Part shown: positions 43,326 through 58,184 of the stretch, one piece after another | How the letters are laid out: the number at the start of each line of letters is the position of its first letter | Position numbering within the stretch: position 1 is the first letter of the stretch | NCBI RefSeq assembly: GCF_047663525.1 | Contig: NC_092591.1 | Coordinates: 33,699,001 to 33,763,000 of the forward strand | Reading direction: 5' to 3' | Origin: Anas platyrhynchos | Lineage: Eukaryota > Chordata > Aves > Anseriformes > Anatidae | DNA: 64,000 bases | Notes under the pieces: model-generated | What the model was told of the DNA's origin: nothing | Seen by the model: only the letters and a program-made list of their open reading frames with translations | Database searches by the model: none | Position numbers and translations under genes: made by a program

Positions 43326-46300
43326 GTGAGTACAAACATCATTTATTTGCTACCAAAGCCAACTAATCACTGAAGGAAGCTGAAAGCAGCAGCCACTTGA
43401 CATTTTGAAATACGTGTTTGTCTTGTCTGTATTGGCAGAGTCAAACAGCAGTTGCCCATGACTGGTTTTGTCTTGTCTTACATATCTGAGGACTCTAATT
43501 GGGCATGACATAGCACAATCAGTTAGTCTGTCTAAATAAAAGAGGGAAAACCTCATGGGTAAACATTCCTGAAACCCATGGTCACCAGCGTGATGATGCA
43601 CTTAGAAATGTTGCAGAAGAGGGAGACCACTCAACGCTGTCTCATCTGCCTCTTGCTGCCAATGCAAGGCCCAACAGGAGTTGGTTTCAAAAGCGCTGCT
43701 TGTGGCCACAAATAACTTAGACTAGGTAGCTTTACATTGTGCCCATCTATGAGCAGAGTCTTACCCACATGGATGGAAGGTGGTGGAGGGACCAGGCAGG
43801 CGGCCCTCACAGGTTTATCAGCCCTGCCGTAGCTGCACTTTCCTCACCAGCAGCCCCCCTTGCTCTGCTGAAGCCTTCTCCCTTGTAGACCCCCTTGAGC
43901 CTGTTGGGTCCCCACTGCCTCTGTGGCTGCCGCCTGCTCCTGCAGAGGCTCACTGTCCTCGTTGAGGCTCCTCTGCTCGCCAGAAACAGAATCAGGAGCC
44001 AGGGCTGGAAAGGAGAGAGGGCAGAGGGCCTATGAAGGAGGTTAATGTTGGTCTCTGCCATCTTTTAAGCAGAATCTCAGAAGGTACCAAGCATGAAATA
44101 TGGGACCTAGGGAAGCACTTTTCTTCCCCTTGGCACTTTCAAACCTCTTGCAGAAGACCTACTCCAGTAGCACCCTGAATAATAGCTACTGGTTGTCCCA
44201 GTGGAAGGCTGTCACCGTCCCAGGCGAGTATAATTGACCAAAGAGGTAATATTTGTATGGTGCACAGTATTGCCCCTCTTGAATGTGGGTCAAACAGTGC
44301 TAGCCCCTTTCTACCCCTCCTGTCCACTCATTCAGCAAACACAAATCAAGGAGAGCACCTCATTTCTTGATTCAAGTCATCTCCCTCATAAAGACAAAGG
44401 AACAATTCCATCAATAGTAGCAAAGGAAAAACAGGAAAGCTTATTTTTCATGATCCTGCAGTTCCAGGAAATATTTGCATTGCAGATCCTGTCAAAAGAA
44501 AATCCATGCTGAGGCATCACATCTTACTCTGCTTTTGTTCTTTTCTGTGCCCCACTTTATCTTCTGCTCACGTGCCTGTTCTTGGTGCCCTGAAGTTGTC
44601 TCTCTTCTCTGTACTTTGAACCAGAAGCTGACAAGAGTTTAAAAAAATAGATAGGAAACAGCAGACGGATGTGTCTGAGCTCTGAGTGGCAGCCTGGGCT
44701 CCAGCTGGGGGGGCTTCCAGGGCCAAGGTCCTCCGTCCTCTGCAACAAAGAGAGCTTTATCACAGCCGTGACTGAGGCTGAACTGCGTTGCTCCTCCTGG
44801 CTGGTGTTCCTGCTTCCTTCCAGCAAGGGAATTGTCTCAGGGGAGTGGACTGGGGTGACTGGGGAGTTTGTGGAGCTCTGTCACTGGAAGGTTATGAGGA
44901 CAGCTTTGGCAAACAGCTGCTAAGTGCACAGATGTTGCCTCGTGGGAGAGGAGAAACGAGGTGACCAGGTGCCATCCAGGGCTGGTTGCTAATGCTGTGC
45001 CCTCAGGAGGACAGCCAGCCGGCTGGTACCAGTGGAAGGCACACTGCTTTGAAGCCCCAAATATGCTCCTTGTTCTCCCTTTCTCACTTCAGAGACCTCA
45101 GAAGATAATCTCCCACAAGAGGGAAGAGTGGTCACCAAGGCTTCTTTTCACTCAGCGGAAGCCACGGCAGCGATGAGGTAGAAGGTGTCTTCTCCCTGGG
45201 AACAGTATGGGGCTTCCTCCCCTTTTTTTCCTATACCCGGAAACAAAATAGCTCACAGCTTTGCTGGTGACCAGGGACACCACGGGAACAGAGATTTAGA
45301 AGAGTGAAATGTCCCCAAATGGTCCGTATTCAGTGGGGCTTTGTTCTCGGTGTGTTCTGGCACACAGCAGTGAGTTAACACCAAACCCAGCCGCTGCCGA
45401 GCTATCAGCGCCGTAAGTCCCTGCAGTTGTTACGGTGACACTGTTGTGACACTGCAGATAAGGCTCTGTTTGATTTCTCACTTATAGCAGGAGCTCCAGT
45501 TTCCAGAAAAGCGTGGTTAAGTAGTTAATTAGTTTTTAAGTTCTAATCATGAAAAATATAGTTCACTGAAGGGTTCGCTTTCAGACTATAATCATTCATC
45601 CGTCTCCTCTGAGCTTAAGAACTACAAAGTTAAAACTAGTGCACCGTGAAACTTTGCTGAGGTCACGGTTCTTGTAGCAGTGCTGCTAACTAGCCAAAAC
45701 CCAAGGGGCAGCGCTGTCTCTAGGCGGGTTATGATCCCTGGGATGCTGCCCATGCTGGACCCTACATGAGCTGTGGCCGCCCTGCCCACAGCACATCTCA
45801 TCCCAAGACACAAAATTAAGGAAGAGAAGTTCCTAGACCTGACTGCTTAACAGTTTATGCTTTCTGCTCTTTCCTTGCACATCCCAGCCCTGGAACAGCT
45901 GCCTTGGCTCTGCCCCAGCAGCCTCGGCCCCCCGAGCATGGAGCTCCTGCATGGAGCACTGCAGAGGCTGGGTGGTTGCATCCACCAGTAGGTTCCAGCC
46001 AGCATGGGGGACCCAAAAGGTGGAAAACAACCCCTTGGGACTGCCTGGAGGTGAGGAGACCAGCCAGAAGTGCAAGTACCTGGTGGAGGAAGGAGGCAAC
46101 GAGGGCATGTGGTGAAAAGGTGTGAGTGGCAGTCTGTCTGCAGGCCTGAGGTGTGCCATGGAGCTGGAGCAGCCATGGGCCTCAGCAGGGGCCTGTCCAA
46201 GGCAAAAGGCAAAGCCCGTGGTTCTCAACAGCAGGAACATGGAGCAGCAGGGTGGGACAGCTTACACACCCTACAGGAGAGTGCTGCTGCGATGCTCATG

Positions 46301-49300
46301 TGAAAGCACTTTACAAATGCTGTTTTTTCAATATCTTCAGGAGGTGCAGAAAGGTGTGATGAAGCCACACCATGCTCAGGTCAGGAAATAAACCCCAGAT
46401 GTCCTGGCTCCCAGGAGCTCTCTTAACCATTAGGTGTTTTAAATGAATCTGCAGTGAAATTTTCACATGCTGTGTTGTCACAGGTTATGGCAGAATGTTT
46501 CTCTGAGAGAAAAAGAGTAGCAAGAGAGAGAAAGGAGTGATATTCATCATGAATCTTCTTTTCTCACTGGGAAGCATAAGCTGCTGGGATGCTACCTCAT
46601 CTTAACAAGAGCACCATTATAAAATCTCACAGCACCGAGGTCCCAGCTGTGTTCAGAAAGGTGCAGGGATGGGGAAAGACACTCTCTGAGTCTGGCAGAG
46701 CAGTGCTAGATGTTATTGCAGGGGAGGCTCAGCTCAGCAGCACAAGGGACCAGGCACAGCCACAGCCTGAGCCCAACGCCGTGGTGCCGGGAGGTCTTCT
46801 GCTGAGGCACGGCTGGCCCATGGGAGGTCCCACATGGGAAATAAGGAGGATGGAGACTGAGACACCAACTCACTGAGCCACTTTGTTCTGGTTTTTCTGG
46901 TTACCACTTAGGTAACCAGCTTCTATCCCCCATTCAAATCTCAGGGTGTTCCTTTAGAGTAAGATTAAATGGCATTAATAATAACAAACTATTTTTCTCA
47001 TTTGCAAAGGCTGTCTAAACCGGGGCGTTAGACAACAAGGCTGCCAACAGCCTGTGAGGAGCTAGCAAGACGGTACGCCTGGCTTCCTGTTGGATCCAGC
47101 TGGAAGATGTCAACCACGTGGAGCTCTCCCCCTTCCCGCTGTCCCCGTCTCACCAGAGGCTGCCTGGTGGAGCCAGGCTTTCTGTGCCTGCTAGGAATGG
47201 TCGATATCCAAGGGGGAGGCATAGGGAATATGATTTTGTGGCACTGCTGAGTCAAAAGCCAGTGGCAGCAATGTCAGTAATTTGGGGGGGGAAAGGGATA
47301 ATTTTGTTAGTGTAGTATTTTGCGAGCTTGTAGGAAGCTGTCACTGAAACAGCCCTAACTTCTGTTTGCAAATGGTGACCGCTTTGTTGCTAGGATTCCT
47401 TTGCGCCAAAAATGTACCTGTGTGGCTCTCCTTGCAGCAGCTTGTGAGCCGGCTGGGGCCGAATGCTTCACGCCCCTCACCTTCCTCCCCTTACATTTTA
47501 GTGGGCAGCTTTCTCATCCCGATGCAATGTGCTGCATGGATACTGGCTGGGATCCAAATGCCTTTCTTTCCAAGATTTCCTTTGTTTATGCTTGAAGAAC
47601 TTAAAAGTATCCTGCAAAAGCTACCTCTGGGTCTGATGTTTTAGAGGACTGGAAGCTCCTTCTGTCCTGACCTCTGCTTTCCTCTTCTTCAGACAGTGAC
47701 TTTTTAATGCTTGAATTCATGAAAGAATGGTGTGAAGTAACGGGCTGCCTCTCTACAGTACCTCAGGAGGGTCCTATCAGCTGATATTCAGGTGGATCAG
47801 CAAGATGTGTGCCTTTCTGTGGTTTGTCTTGTCCTGTGATAGCCTCTGCCTGGGAGAGAATTGAGTGCCTCTGTTTTGTGCACCTTTCTGCCCTCCGGTG
47901 AGGGAAGGAGGAGATTAAATCTCTGCGGGGCTTTGACCAACCAGAAGCCCAGCCATCCCCATTCTCCGCAGGAGTACAGCTGCTGAAGTGAATGCCTCCG
48001 CATCGGTGACACAACCAACATGTGGCATGCGTGCAGGTTGCTCCTGTTAAACCAAGTCACAGAGCTTCTCTGCTCGGTGCTGGCGTCACAGCCCCTGCCT
48101 GCGTGAGGTTTTCACTCCGGCAGGAGCTCCATGGCAGAGGAGCAAATGGTGCGTTCGAAACGTACGTGCAGCAACCATACAGCGTGTTCAAGGACCGAAG
48201 GGAAATTCTCTTTGATGCTAAATGGCTTTTTCCGTTGCCTTCTATTCCTGATATTTCCCTTTCCCTCCGTGCTGGCAGCCATGCTGAGAGCACTTTCTAT
48301 TGGCTCAGCGTGAGCTGGGGGTAATGGGCTTCTTGTAGTTCAAGATGGATAGGAGGAGGGATTTTATTTCAGGCTCCACAGGAGGGAATTTATGAGATGA
48401 CTGTTGTAATATCTCCCTTTTCCCTCACCAGGCCTTATTATCGATGCCCCATGTGGTGCCCAGATTGGGTCACATGGTGGAGGAGTACTTCTAATAGTCG
48501 TACACCAACATCTGGTTTAGCACAGCCCTGCAGGCTCCTTTCTTTCTGTACTAATGAGCATCTCACCTAGGAGTTCACTTGGCCCTGAGAGGCAAGAAGA
48601 GGTTGTACTCTGACTCTTCTCCTGTCATTGTCTTCTCCCTGGTCACCCCGCTCTCCTTGATCCTTTCACCAGGATCTCCTCAGGACTTGGAGGCTGACAT
48701 CTGCACCCAGGTCAGTGGTGGCTGATTGGGGAAGTGGGGTAGAGATTTCCTTGCCCTCATTGAATCGTCCCTGTCTCACTGGACACATGCAAGGCCTTTC
48801 TCAGCAAACCGGAGGCTGGTCCTGGCGTCAGAGCTCACCTCAGTTACGGTCAACAGCACAATTGAATGCTCGCCTGGCAAGGACTTGCTGGTCCTCTCTG
48901 CATTACATCCTGCCACGTCCATCAAGAGGTGAAACATTTTCCACTGCCCTCTCCTGATCAGGATGGAAGAAGCCTCATAGTCAGAGACAAAAATCTGCTT
49001 TCATCCAGGCAGGTCGCCACCTGCCAAAGTGTGTGACTTGTGGTTATTGATTGTTCTTCCCCTTTCATCTATCTCATTGGGATGTATTTGTCACAAGTAT
49101 AAATCCACAGAGGCAAATGAAATTGTGGCTGGCATTAATTTATCCCCCATTTTCAGTTCTTTCTCCTCTACATCTATTTCTCTTCTTGCAGTCCTATGTC
49201 AGTATTTCTCTTTTTCCCCTGTGGACAGGAAGACTACGCTTGCAAAACTAAAACAAAAACAAAAGACAAGATGGACTCTGCTCACATGAGCAGCCCCGAG

Positions 49301-52300
49301 CTGTGGGGTCACTTTGCTGTTGGAGATGGTGCTCAGGTCACCCCACGGTGCTGGAGGAGAGCAGGAACGCACCAAGACGTCGGGCGCTGCCTCATGCCTC
49401 CGCTCCCAGGGCCCGACTCCCTCCCAGCCCGGCCCAGGCTGGCAGGTCCCCATCCTCACCCACCACAGCCCCTGCCTCAGTGACATTTGCATTTGGAGCA
49501 TGTCTAGGCCACCCTGTTCTCTCTTCCACCTCTTCGTCTCCCTCCTCCTGTGTTTCCTTCTCATTTCTCTATTTCCATTCAGGCCACGTCTTCACCACCC
49601 TCTGTTTTCTCTCATTCTTTCATTTCAGACATGATAGCATTTTGCTTCAGCAAAATTGCAGCTCTTGAGGTCAGCCACCAAGGGCAAACACGTTCACACA
49701 TACGGTTTCAAGGGACAGGAAACGCTTTTGGCATGATTTCCCCGAAGGAGAATTTAAATGCTTTTGAAATTGGGGAACCCAGATATCAGACTGCAAACCA
49801 GACACAGGCAGTCAAACTTGGACCCCAAACTGTCCACAAAACAAACATTAGAATAAATTCCTGCTGTTGCAGCATATTTTCTGCCTATCCAGCTCATGAT
49901 GGAGTTTTCAAAGAGACTGAAGTACTGAGTCTGGCAGAAGAGGAAAAAGCCATTTTGTTGTCAGAGAGCTACAGAGAAATAGTAAACATATGGCAAAATA
50001 ATATACAGGGTGTTTTTTTAAGGACTAACTCCAAAGCAGTGTAAACAGCTTCCTTTGAACTTCACAGGCCATTTCTCCACGTCCATCAGGGTCAGCTTGG
50101 TAGCCTTCAGTTCAAATTTATTCTAGCAGTCCGGATTGGAAGTGGACAAAACAAGAGGTTTATAATTATCACCGTAACCATTTGCATGCCATAAGCAGCA
50201 AAGAAAAAGAAGTAATGCTTCAAGCCCACACTGCCATACACCTGCTTTTGGAGTAAAATGCAACTACTGATTAATAGCGTGTGACAACAGCAAGCTAGGT
50301 AATGACGTGCTCCACCGAAGCTCTGGAGGGTTTGTCTTAGCATTGCATCTAGAGCTGCTTGCGGGATTACCCCCGGCAGTCAGCACTGGAAGTGTGAGAA
50401 GCACCTTGGTGTGCACACAACACCCACAGCCTTGTTCTAATGACTGACACTTGGCTTTATGAAGACTTGTATATGTAAATGGGGTATTTAGCCATTAGAT
50501 TGGCAGAGTTCTGGAGGAATAATGACTAGATTTGACACTATCCATTGGATTTAAGCATAAAATCACTGCTGGTAACATTTACAGTTGGCACAAACATTAC
50601 CAGGCTGTTCTGTTACAATGAGATGAGCACTGTCCTACAGAGGGATCTGTTTCATTTAATAATTTGGTTATTCAATCCAAAGCCAAATCTGAAGTTACTC
50701 ATTTCAGGGTGGAGAGTGCAGCCGAGTCTTTAGCTATCTTCAAAACCGTGACTCAAAAAATACCTAGGAGCAGTTAGTGGTTGAATTTACACACCCAGGG
50801 TGGTGCTGGTCCAAAATCTACTAATGCAATTTTTGGTGATATTAAAAAGGGAAAATGTGTGGGAATGGGAGGTCCTTTTATGTTTTGGTATGAAGTCGGT
50901 GAAATGAATGCTGAAGTCCTGTATCCACTTGCAGGGTACACATTAAGAAGGATTTCAAGGTGCCAGAGAGAGAGTGGAGTACCAAAGGGCAGGAATAAAG
51001 CTGTGCAGTGAAGGACATTGAGACCTTGACCCATTTAATATGTCAAAAGAAGGCTTAGAGGTGTCAAAATTAGCATGGAGAAGCAGCTTCAGAGAGAGAA
51101 GGAAGCAGTATGAAAGAAGTCTTTCATCACATGGAGAATGGGCATCCCCACTGCCACCAATGGGGACTAAAGTGAGACAAAATTACAATGGCAGTGAAAT
51201 TTCAACATCAGAACAAATTGCAGAAGGGATTGCAGGCCCTTCATTTGCTTTTGTCTATAAATTAATGCAGTGTGTCTTTATGGAAGATGAGCTTTCACCA
51301 GCCACCAGTTACTGGGACGTACATAGGACTGTAGAGTGAAATTGCACTGCCCGTGGGGTATAAGAGCTAAAGAGAGAAGGTATGGTGTCTCCTGGTCTTA
51401 AGGTGTAAAGGTAGCTTGGATCATAAGAGGAGCTGAACTTTTCTGACCCAGAATAGTCTTGCAAAGTTGATAGGAGAAATCCCTATGACTACCTGTGAGG
51501 ACTAAAGAACCATCTGGCTCCTTACTGTATTGTAACCATCCCAGCCATCACCTAGGACAGCCATGTGGCCAGCGAGTGAATCTGGCCATCAGATAAGCTG
51601 GTGTCCAGAGGTCAGCAAAGGCAGTGAGCCTTCACTGATAAAACTGAGGTACTTGAGGTCCAAGGTAGGCACCCAAAATCCTGTGCTGGTGGAATCAGTC
51701 TGGGCTTCTTTGCGCATCCCTTCCTCCGCATGCTAATGGGGAGATGCTTGCTTGTGGGAGCAGGGGCATCCAGCCCTCCATGACCTGCACCCCAGGAAAC
51801 TCATTCCTGGTTATGCACCCATCACAAGGAAGGGACCCAGGGACACAAATCATCCAGAAATATTTTGTTCTCTAGCATAAGTCTTAAAGTTCAAATGTGC
51901 CTTTTAAGGAGAAATCAGGGCTCGGTGTGTGTCTGTGTGTGTAATTTTTTGCCTTCTTGGCCACCTTGGTGCTGTTGCTTGTAAGCTCACATAGGATGGT
52001 TACCGGTTACAACCCAGCTGCCTGCATCTTCATGCTGGTCTCACAAGCAGTCCAGAGATGGGTGAGAGAGCCAAAATCCTGGTCACTCACCCCTCCAGCC
52101 CCTGGCCACACTCTGCTCCAGCTGCCAAGTGCTGGGCCACACGCTCCCCCTCTCCTCTCTCCCCAGCCCTTTACACTAGGCAGGATTAACAGCCCAAATT
52201 TGCACGCTGTTACAGCACGAACTACTTTTAAATGATTTTAATTATTGTTGCTGCAGCCAGAAGCCGAGCTGGCTGCTGCAGAGCTGGGGCAGGAGCAGGG

Positions 52301-55257
52301 TGGGTGTGCCGGCTCCGCGCCGGTTCCTGCATACCAGCGTTTGATCTCCAGCATCCGCCATCCGAGGGTGTCTTTGAAGGCAATTGCCCTTTCAGCCACT
52401 GCCTGGGTGCTTTATCATTTGCAAACTAAGTTCTGCACAAAGTTTCTTGAAGGAGAAATAATCGAAATGCTGCTAGCCTGGAAACTCCTGTCTGCTGTAG
52501 GTGTCAGTTGAATTTCCAGTTTTCCTTCAGCAGCTAGGGCTTTCCAGACTATTTTCCAGCAACTGCGGCAACAAATTAAATAACATCTATCATTTAGTGT
52601 CTTGGAAGACTCCACGCCACCAGACAACAAACAGACCATGGGAGAACATGGACCCGCCTCTCCATTTTGTGTGGGATGCAGATACATCTCTCTGCCTGAA
52701 CTTTTTTTTGGAAAGAATGAGCCAAAAAGCCCCAATGTAAAGGTAGAGTGGGGAAAGGCAGCTTGGGGCAGGGCTACCTCTTGTTTTGGGTTAGTGACCC
52801 AAATCTGTGGGCCCTGGTTTGCAGGGAGGATGCCTGGTGACTGAGCTTTTGCCTGTTTGGGGACAGTCGCTGCTTGGCCTTGGCTTTCTGAAAGGCTCGC
52901 TGACCTCACTTTCTTCAATTACATTTCTCTGTTAACATTTTCCATGGGTTATGTTTTTGCTCCACATCAAAACGACACAGAAGCCACAGCATTCCCCAGA
53001 GAATGCAGCTCTCGGTTGCTGACTGGCCCAAGTTATCATGGAAATTATTAGTTTTCTTAAGCATTTATTGTAGTCATCCCAAAACACAAGCTTACCCCAT
53101 TTCGATCTGAAACATTGCACATGGCAAGGAGAAGATTCCATGTAGTACCACAAACACCATGCTTGCAAGAAGGTGGTATGTTAATTAATAAAGTCTGGGA
53201 GCCACTGGTTTAACATGTTAATGAATTTGTTATGCAAAGATAGATGGAAAGATATATTTCCTTATTAGACTTTTGAATGTCTGATGCTTTTGTTGTAACT
53301 ATTTATTATATTTCCTGTCTTTCTTACAAACACACTAGCGTATTTCTAATATTATAAGGAGAAATAAGGAGATATAGGCCAGATGAACATAGGTAGGACG
53401 TGAAATGAGAGGGACAGCCGAAGGGGCAGACCCTGCAGGAGAGATCCTTTTATACCTGAGGACTTTAAAGAGTGAGGTCTGGTTGGCAGCAAAGGAGGGT
53501 ATGAGGCGGTGGGTCAGAAGAAAAGAATCATGGTTTTCCCAATGGGTTTTGAGCACAAAGGCCCTGTGGAGCTGGACTGATTGGTGTGTGTGCATCCAAG
53601 AGATCTGCCAGTGGGCATTATGGTTGCATGTCCTCACTAATGTGGGAAGGAGAAAAGCTGCATTTCTTAAAAGCTGCAGTGAAAACAGTGTAGGTACCCC
53701 AGCTCAGGCAGACCCAGCCCTCTCAGTGCAGGGGTCTGAAGGCCAATTTTGAGGTAACTCCACAGGACACATCCACAGACCTGGACCTGCAAGCCTTGGA
53801 GCTGCTGCCAGCTCAGGCCTGTGCTGCTTTGGGACTGGTGAGATCGCAGCCACCCCTTTCCCCAAAGCTGGGGTGGCATTTCATGGGGTTAGGCATGTTA
53901 GGAGGCATTTGCCAGCTCTCAGGCTCCATTATGGCCACTGATAACCCTAACCAGCAGGGCTGGTTGAATCAGTCCTTGGGTTGGAGCCAACCTGTGGGCT
54001 GCAAGTTGGAATATAGAGCTTCAGAGAGCAGAGAAGTTTATTAGGCAAAGGGAATGGAGATAAACGAAAGGTGGGGATTGCAGTGCCTTTGGCAAAGAGT
54101 GCCTTAACTGACATGGGACAGCCCTTGCATGGCCAGGCTGAGAGAGCTTTCAATGGGTTCTGGAAAGGATTGGGGTTCCTGGAGTACTGAAGCACACACC
54201 TTACATTACAACTGACTGCTAGACATCCTTAGCTGGGTCCTCAGCGTTTCTGCAGAGTATTAACCAGATGCTGTTCATGTGAGATGTACCTGTGGAAACA
54301 ACTTGCTGAGTGCGGACTTCAATTCCGATGACAGAACCCTGCCCCACTGTCTCCTTCTGCTCCATCCCAGAGATTGGAGCAGAGAGTTTCACTTCCAGAG
54401 TTTTCTTCACCTCAGTAAACCTTCAGGGGAAAAAAGACTGGAGGTCTGCAGTTCTTCATTGTAGTCAATTTTTGCATTTGTACTTTTTTTGTAGTAATTT
54501 TTGCATTACGACAGCGCTCAAAAACTCTAGTTCCATGTAAAGTCAAGAGAAAGAACAAAAGACAGAGATTCCGGGCAGAGTCCCCAAGAGCCAGGACAGC
54601 CAGCATGCAGCTGGGAAGAAGGCTATGGCAGAGCAATAATGTCACTGGGACAGAGCAGTGGGTATTTGACAAGAGTTCCAAGAGATGAAACTCTTCATGA
54701 CTGCATGTAGACTCAGGAATTCATCCCCCAAACTCCCATAGACAGTATTCAGCTGATTTGGGTCTGCTTGAAGCCACTTCCTTGCTTTCCACAAGGCTTC
54801 CTGCCAAAGGCTAGGAAAAAAACAGCCTTATTCTTTCTCATACTAAGGTCTTTTCTCTGCCCTACCCGCAGAAAAGGTGTTATGTACCATGCCCTGTTTA
54901 GCTCCTCTGCACCCATTCTGGCCACTGCTTCAGTCAATGGCCTTAGTAAAGAGAACACAGTCCAAAATAATTATTCTTCCTTCTGTCACAAGTATATACA
55001 GAAGGCTTGGGATCAGAATAGAAATTCTTTGTAGGTTTCTTCTGGATGCATCAGGAAGAACCATGGGCCAAATTTTGCCCTTAGTTGCTGAAGATGAATG
55101 GTGTAGCTCCCAAAAATAAATAAAATTACTCTGCACTTACACAGCATCAGATTAGATGCTACAAAATCAAAGACCTAACCCTGTGTAGTCTATTTGGCAG
55201 TGCTCAAAACGAATCATAAAAACCTCTACAGTTACTTAGAAGTGGCTCTCTCACAGG

Positions 55258-55293
55258 AAAAAAAAAAAAAAAGAAAAAGAAAAAAAAAAAAAA
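55258..55293. repeat. A-rich tract
   Basis: About 36 bases of A with two G interruptions. Simple repeat or old poly(A) tail; no element body is recognised next to it. Confidence 0.9.
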
Positions 55294-56687
55294 GCAGTAT
55301 TAAATAGTATTAAACCTGATCTGATAGCCCGGCAAGGTTAGGTGCCAATGCTTCCATCTCATTGAGAAAACAGTCAATTCTTTCTAGTGGTGCCACGCTA
55401 TTATTTCCTGAGTCATAAGATGCTGGTTCTTAAACTCTTCGCTGGTTCAAGCTTACTTACTGAATCCTAACTGCTCTGGGTCTGAGCAAGCTATATTGGG
55501 GGAGAACTTTATCTCTGGAGAAAAAGAGAAGACATTTCTCAAACCTAGCATCTGCTGGTGTCTATGCAGTAGTTTGATGCACGGTGGCCCCTTGAGAGAA
55601 GGAGTAGCAGCATGCTTCTATTTTTGCATAAAATCAGGCTCAGCAGAGGGCATGATGATGCACGAATATCAGCGTGTAACTGCTTTCTCACTGTTGTTTT
55701 CTCAGAGTTAGGGGGAAGTGAAGGATGGTGGTGACGAGAGAGATGCATTCAGCCCTCCACATGTCATGTACTTTCTTCGGACCAGCAGCTGCCAGCCAGG
55801 AGTGTAACCCATGCTGCTGCTGCTGCTCTTTGCAGAAAGACAACTCTGTTTCTGCTAGCTGCTTGGCTGGATTTGGTCTTTTTTATTATAGCCCAACATA
55901 GCATGACAATGCAGCTGATTCGCTGCAACATTGCTGGGGTAAGGACTGCAATCACATCGCCTCAGCAAGCACAGCGGGAGCACAAGAATGCAAACTCCCC
56001 CTCCACTTCCAGCCTGACTTTTGTGACTTGAAAGACAGGGATGTGCTGCTGCATTTTAGATGTTCACTCATACACCCTTAGCTCTAACACTTAAACCACT
56101 CAGGTGTTTTAGGTAGGAGCTCGTCTTCTAACCAGCCTGCAGCTATACTGCACTGTGCTGTAATTCTGACATTTTTTTTTCAAATAAATGTGCTTGAATC
56201 TGGTAATTTTCCTGATGGCTCTCCTCCAAGAGAATGGTGTCGATCACTCGGTAGGTTTCAGGGCTGGGGCTGAGTCAGCTCTGACTCAGGCAGCAGCTCT
56301 GGCTCCGCCAGGCACTGGTCCCCTGTGCCGTGCGACCCAGGGGGCTGTGGCTCCACCAAGGACACTTCTCCCTGCCCCCCCGGCAGTGTGGTGCAGGAGA
56401 CCCCCAAATCACAGGGGCAAGCCCACAACCCTGTGCTTTCAACCGGTTATCTGCTGTGAAGCCTTCTTGGCCTCAGAGGAGGGTGTGTAGATGAGGGCGG
56501 GTGCTGGCTCCTTGCAGTGAGAAGGACATGTGGGCCTGTCTTGCCCCCACGGAGGTCCCGGTGTTTCTGAGAAAGTGGTTTATATTCCTGTTTCTGTGAA
56601 GTAGGGTGGTGTCCCAGTCCTCAGGCAGTTGAGAGTGAACCCAGACACAGTCTGGAAAGCAAAAGGCACCATGTGTGTGCTATGTAA

Positions 56688-58184
<1,497 letters not shown>

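Noticed and set aside
45833..46240. 135-codon minus-strand frame in the TMEM151 intron
   Set aside because: Overlaps equally long frames on both strands in a moderately GC-rich patch, with no recognisable family.
49550..50044. 164-codon plus-strand frame inside the TMEM151 intron
   Set aside because: About this many frames of this length are expected by chance on both strands of 64 kb. No homology or splice support was recognised. A conservation check would be needed to revive it.
52232..52511. Possible exon after ttgttgctgcag at 52,245-52,256
   Set aside because: The acceptor looks fair, but no consensus donor closes an open frame with coding character, and the translation matches nothing in the TMEM151 family.
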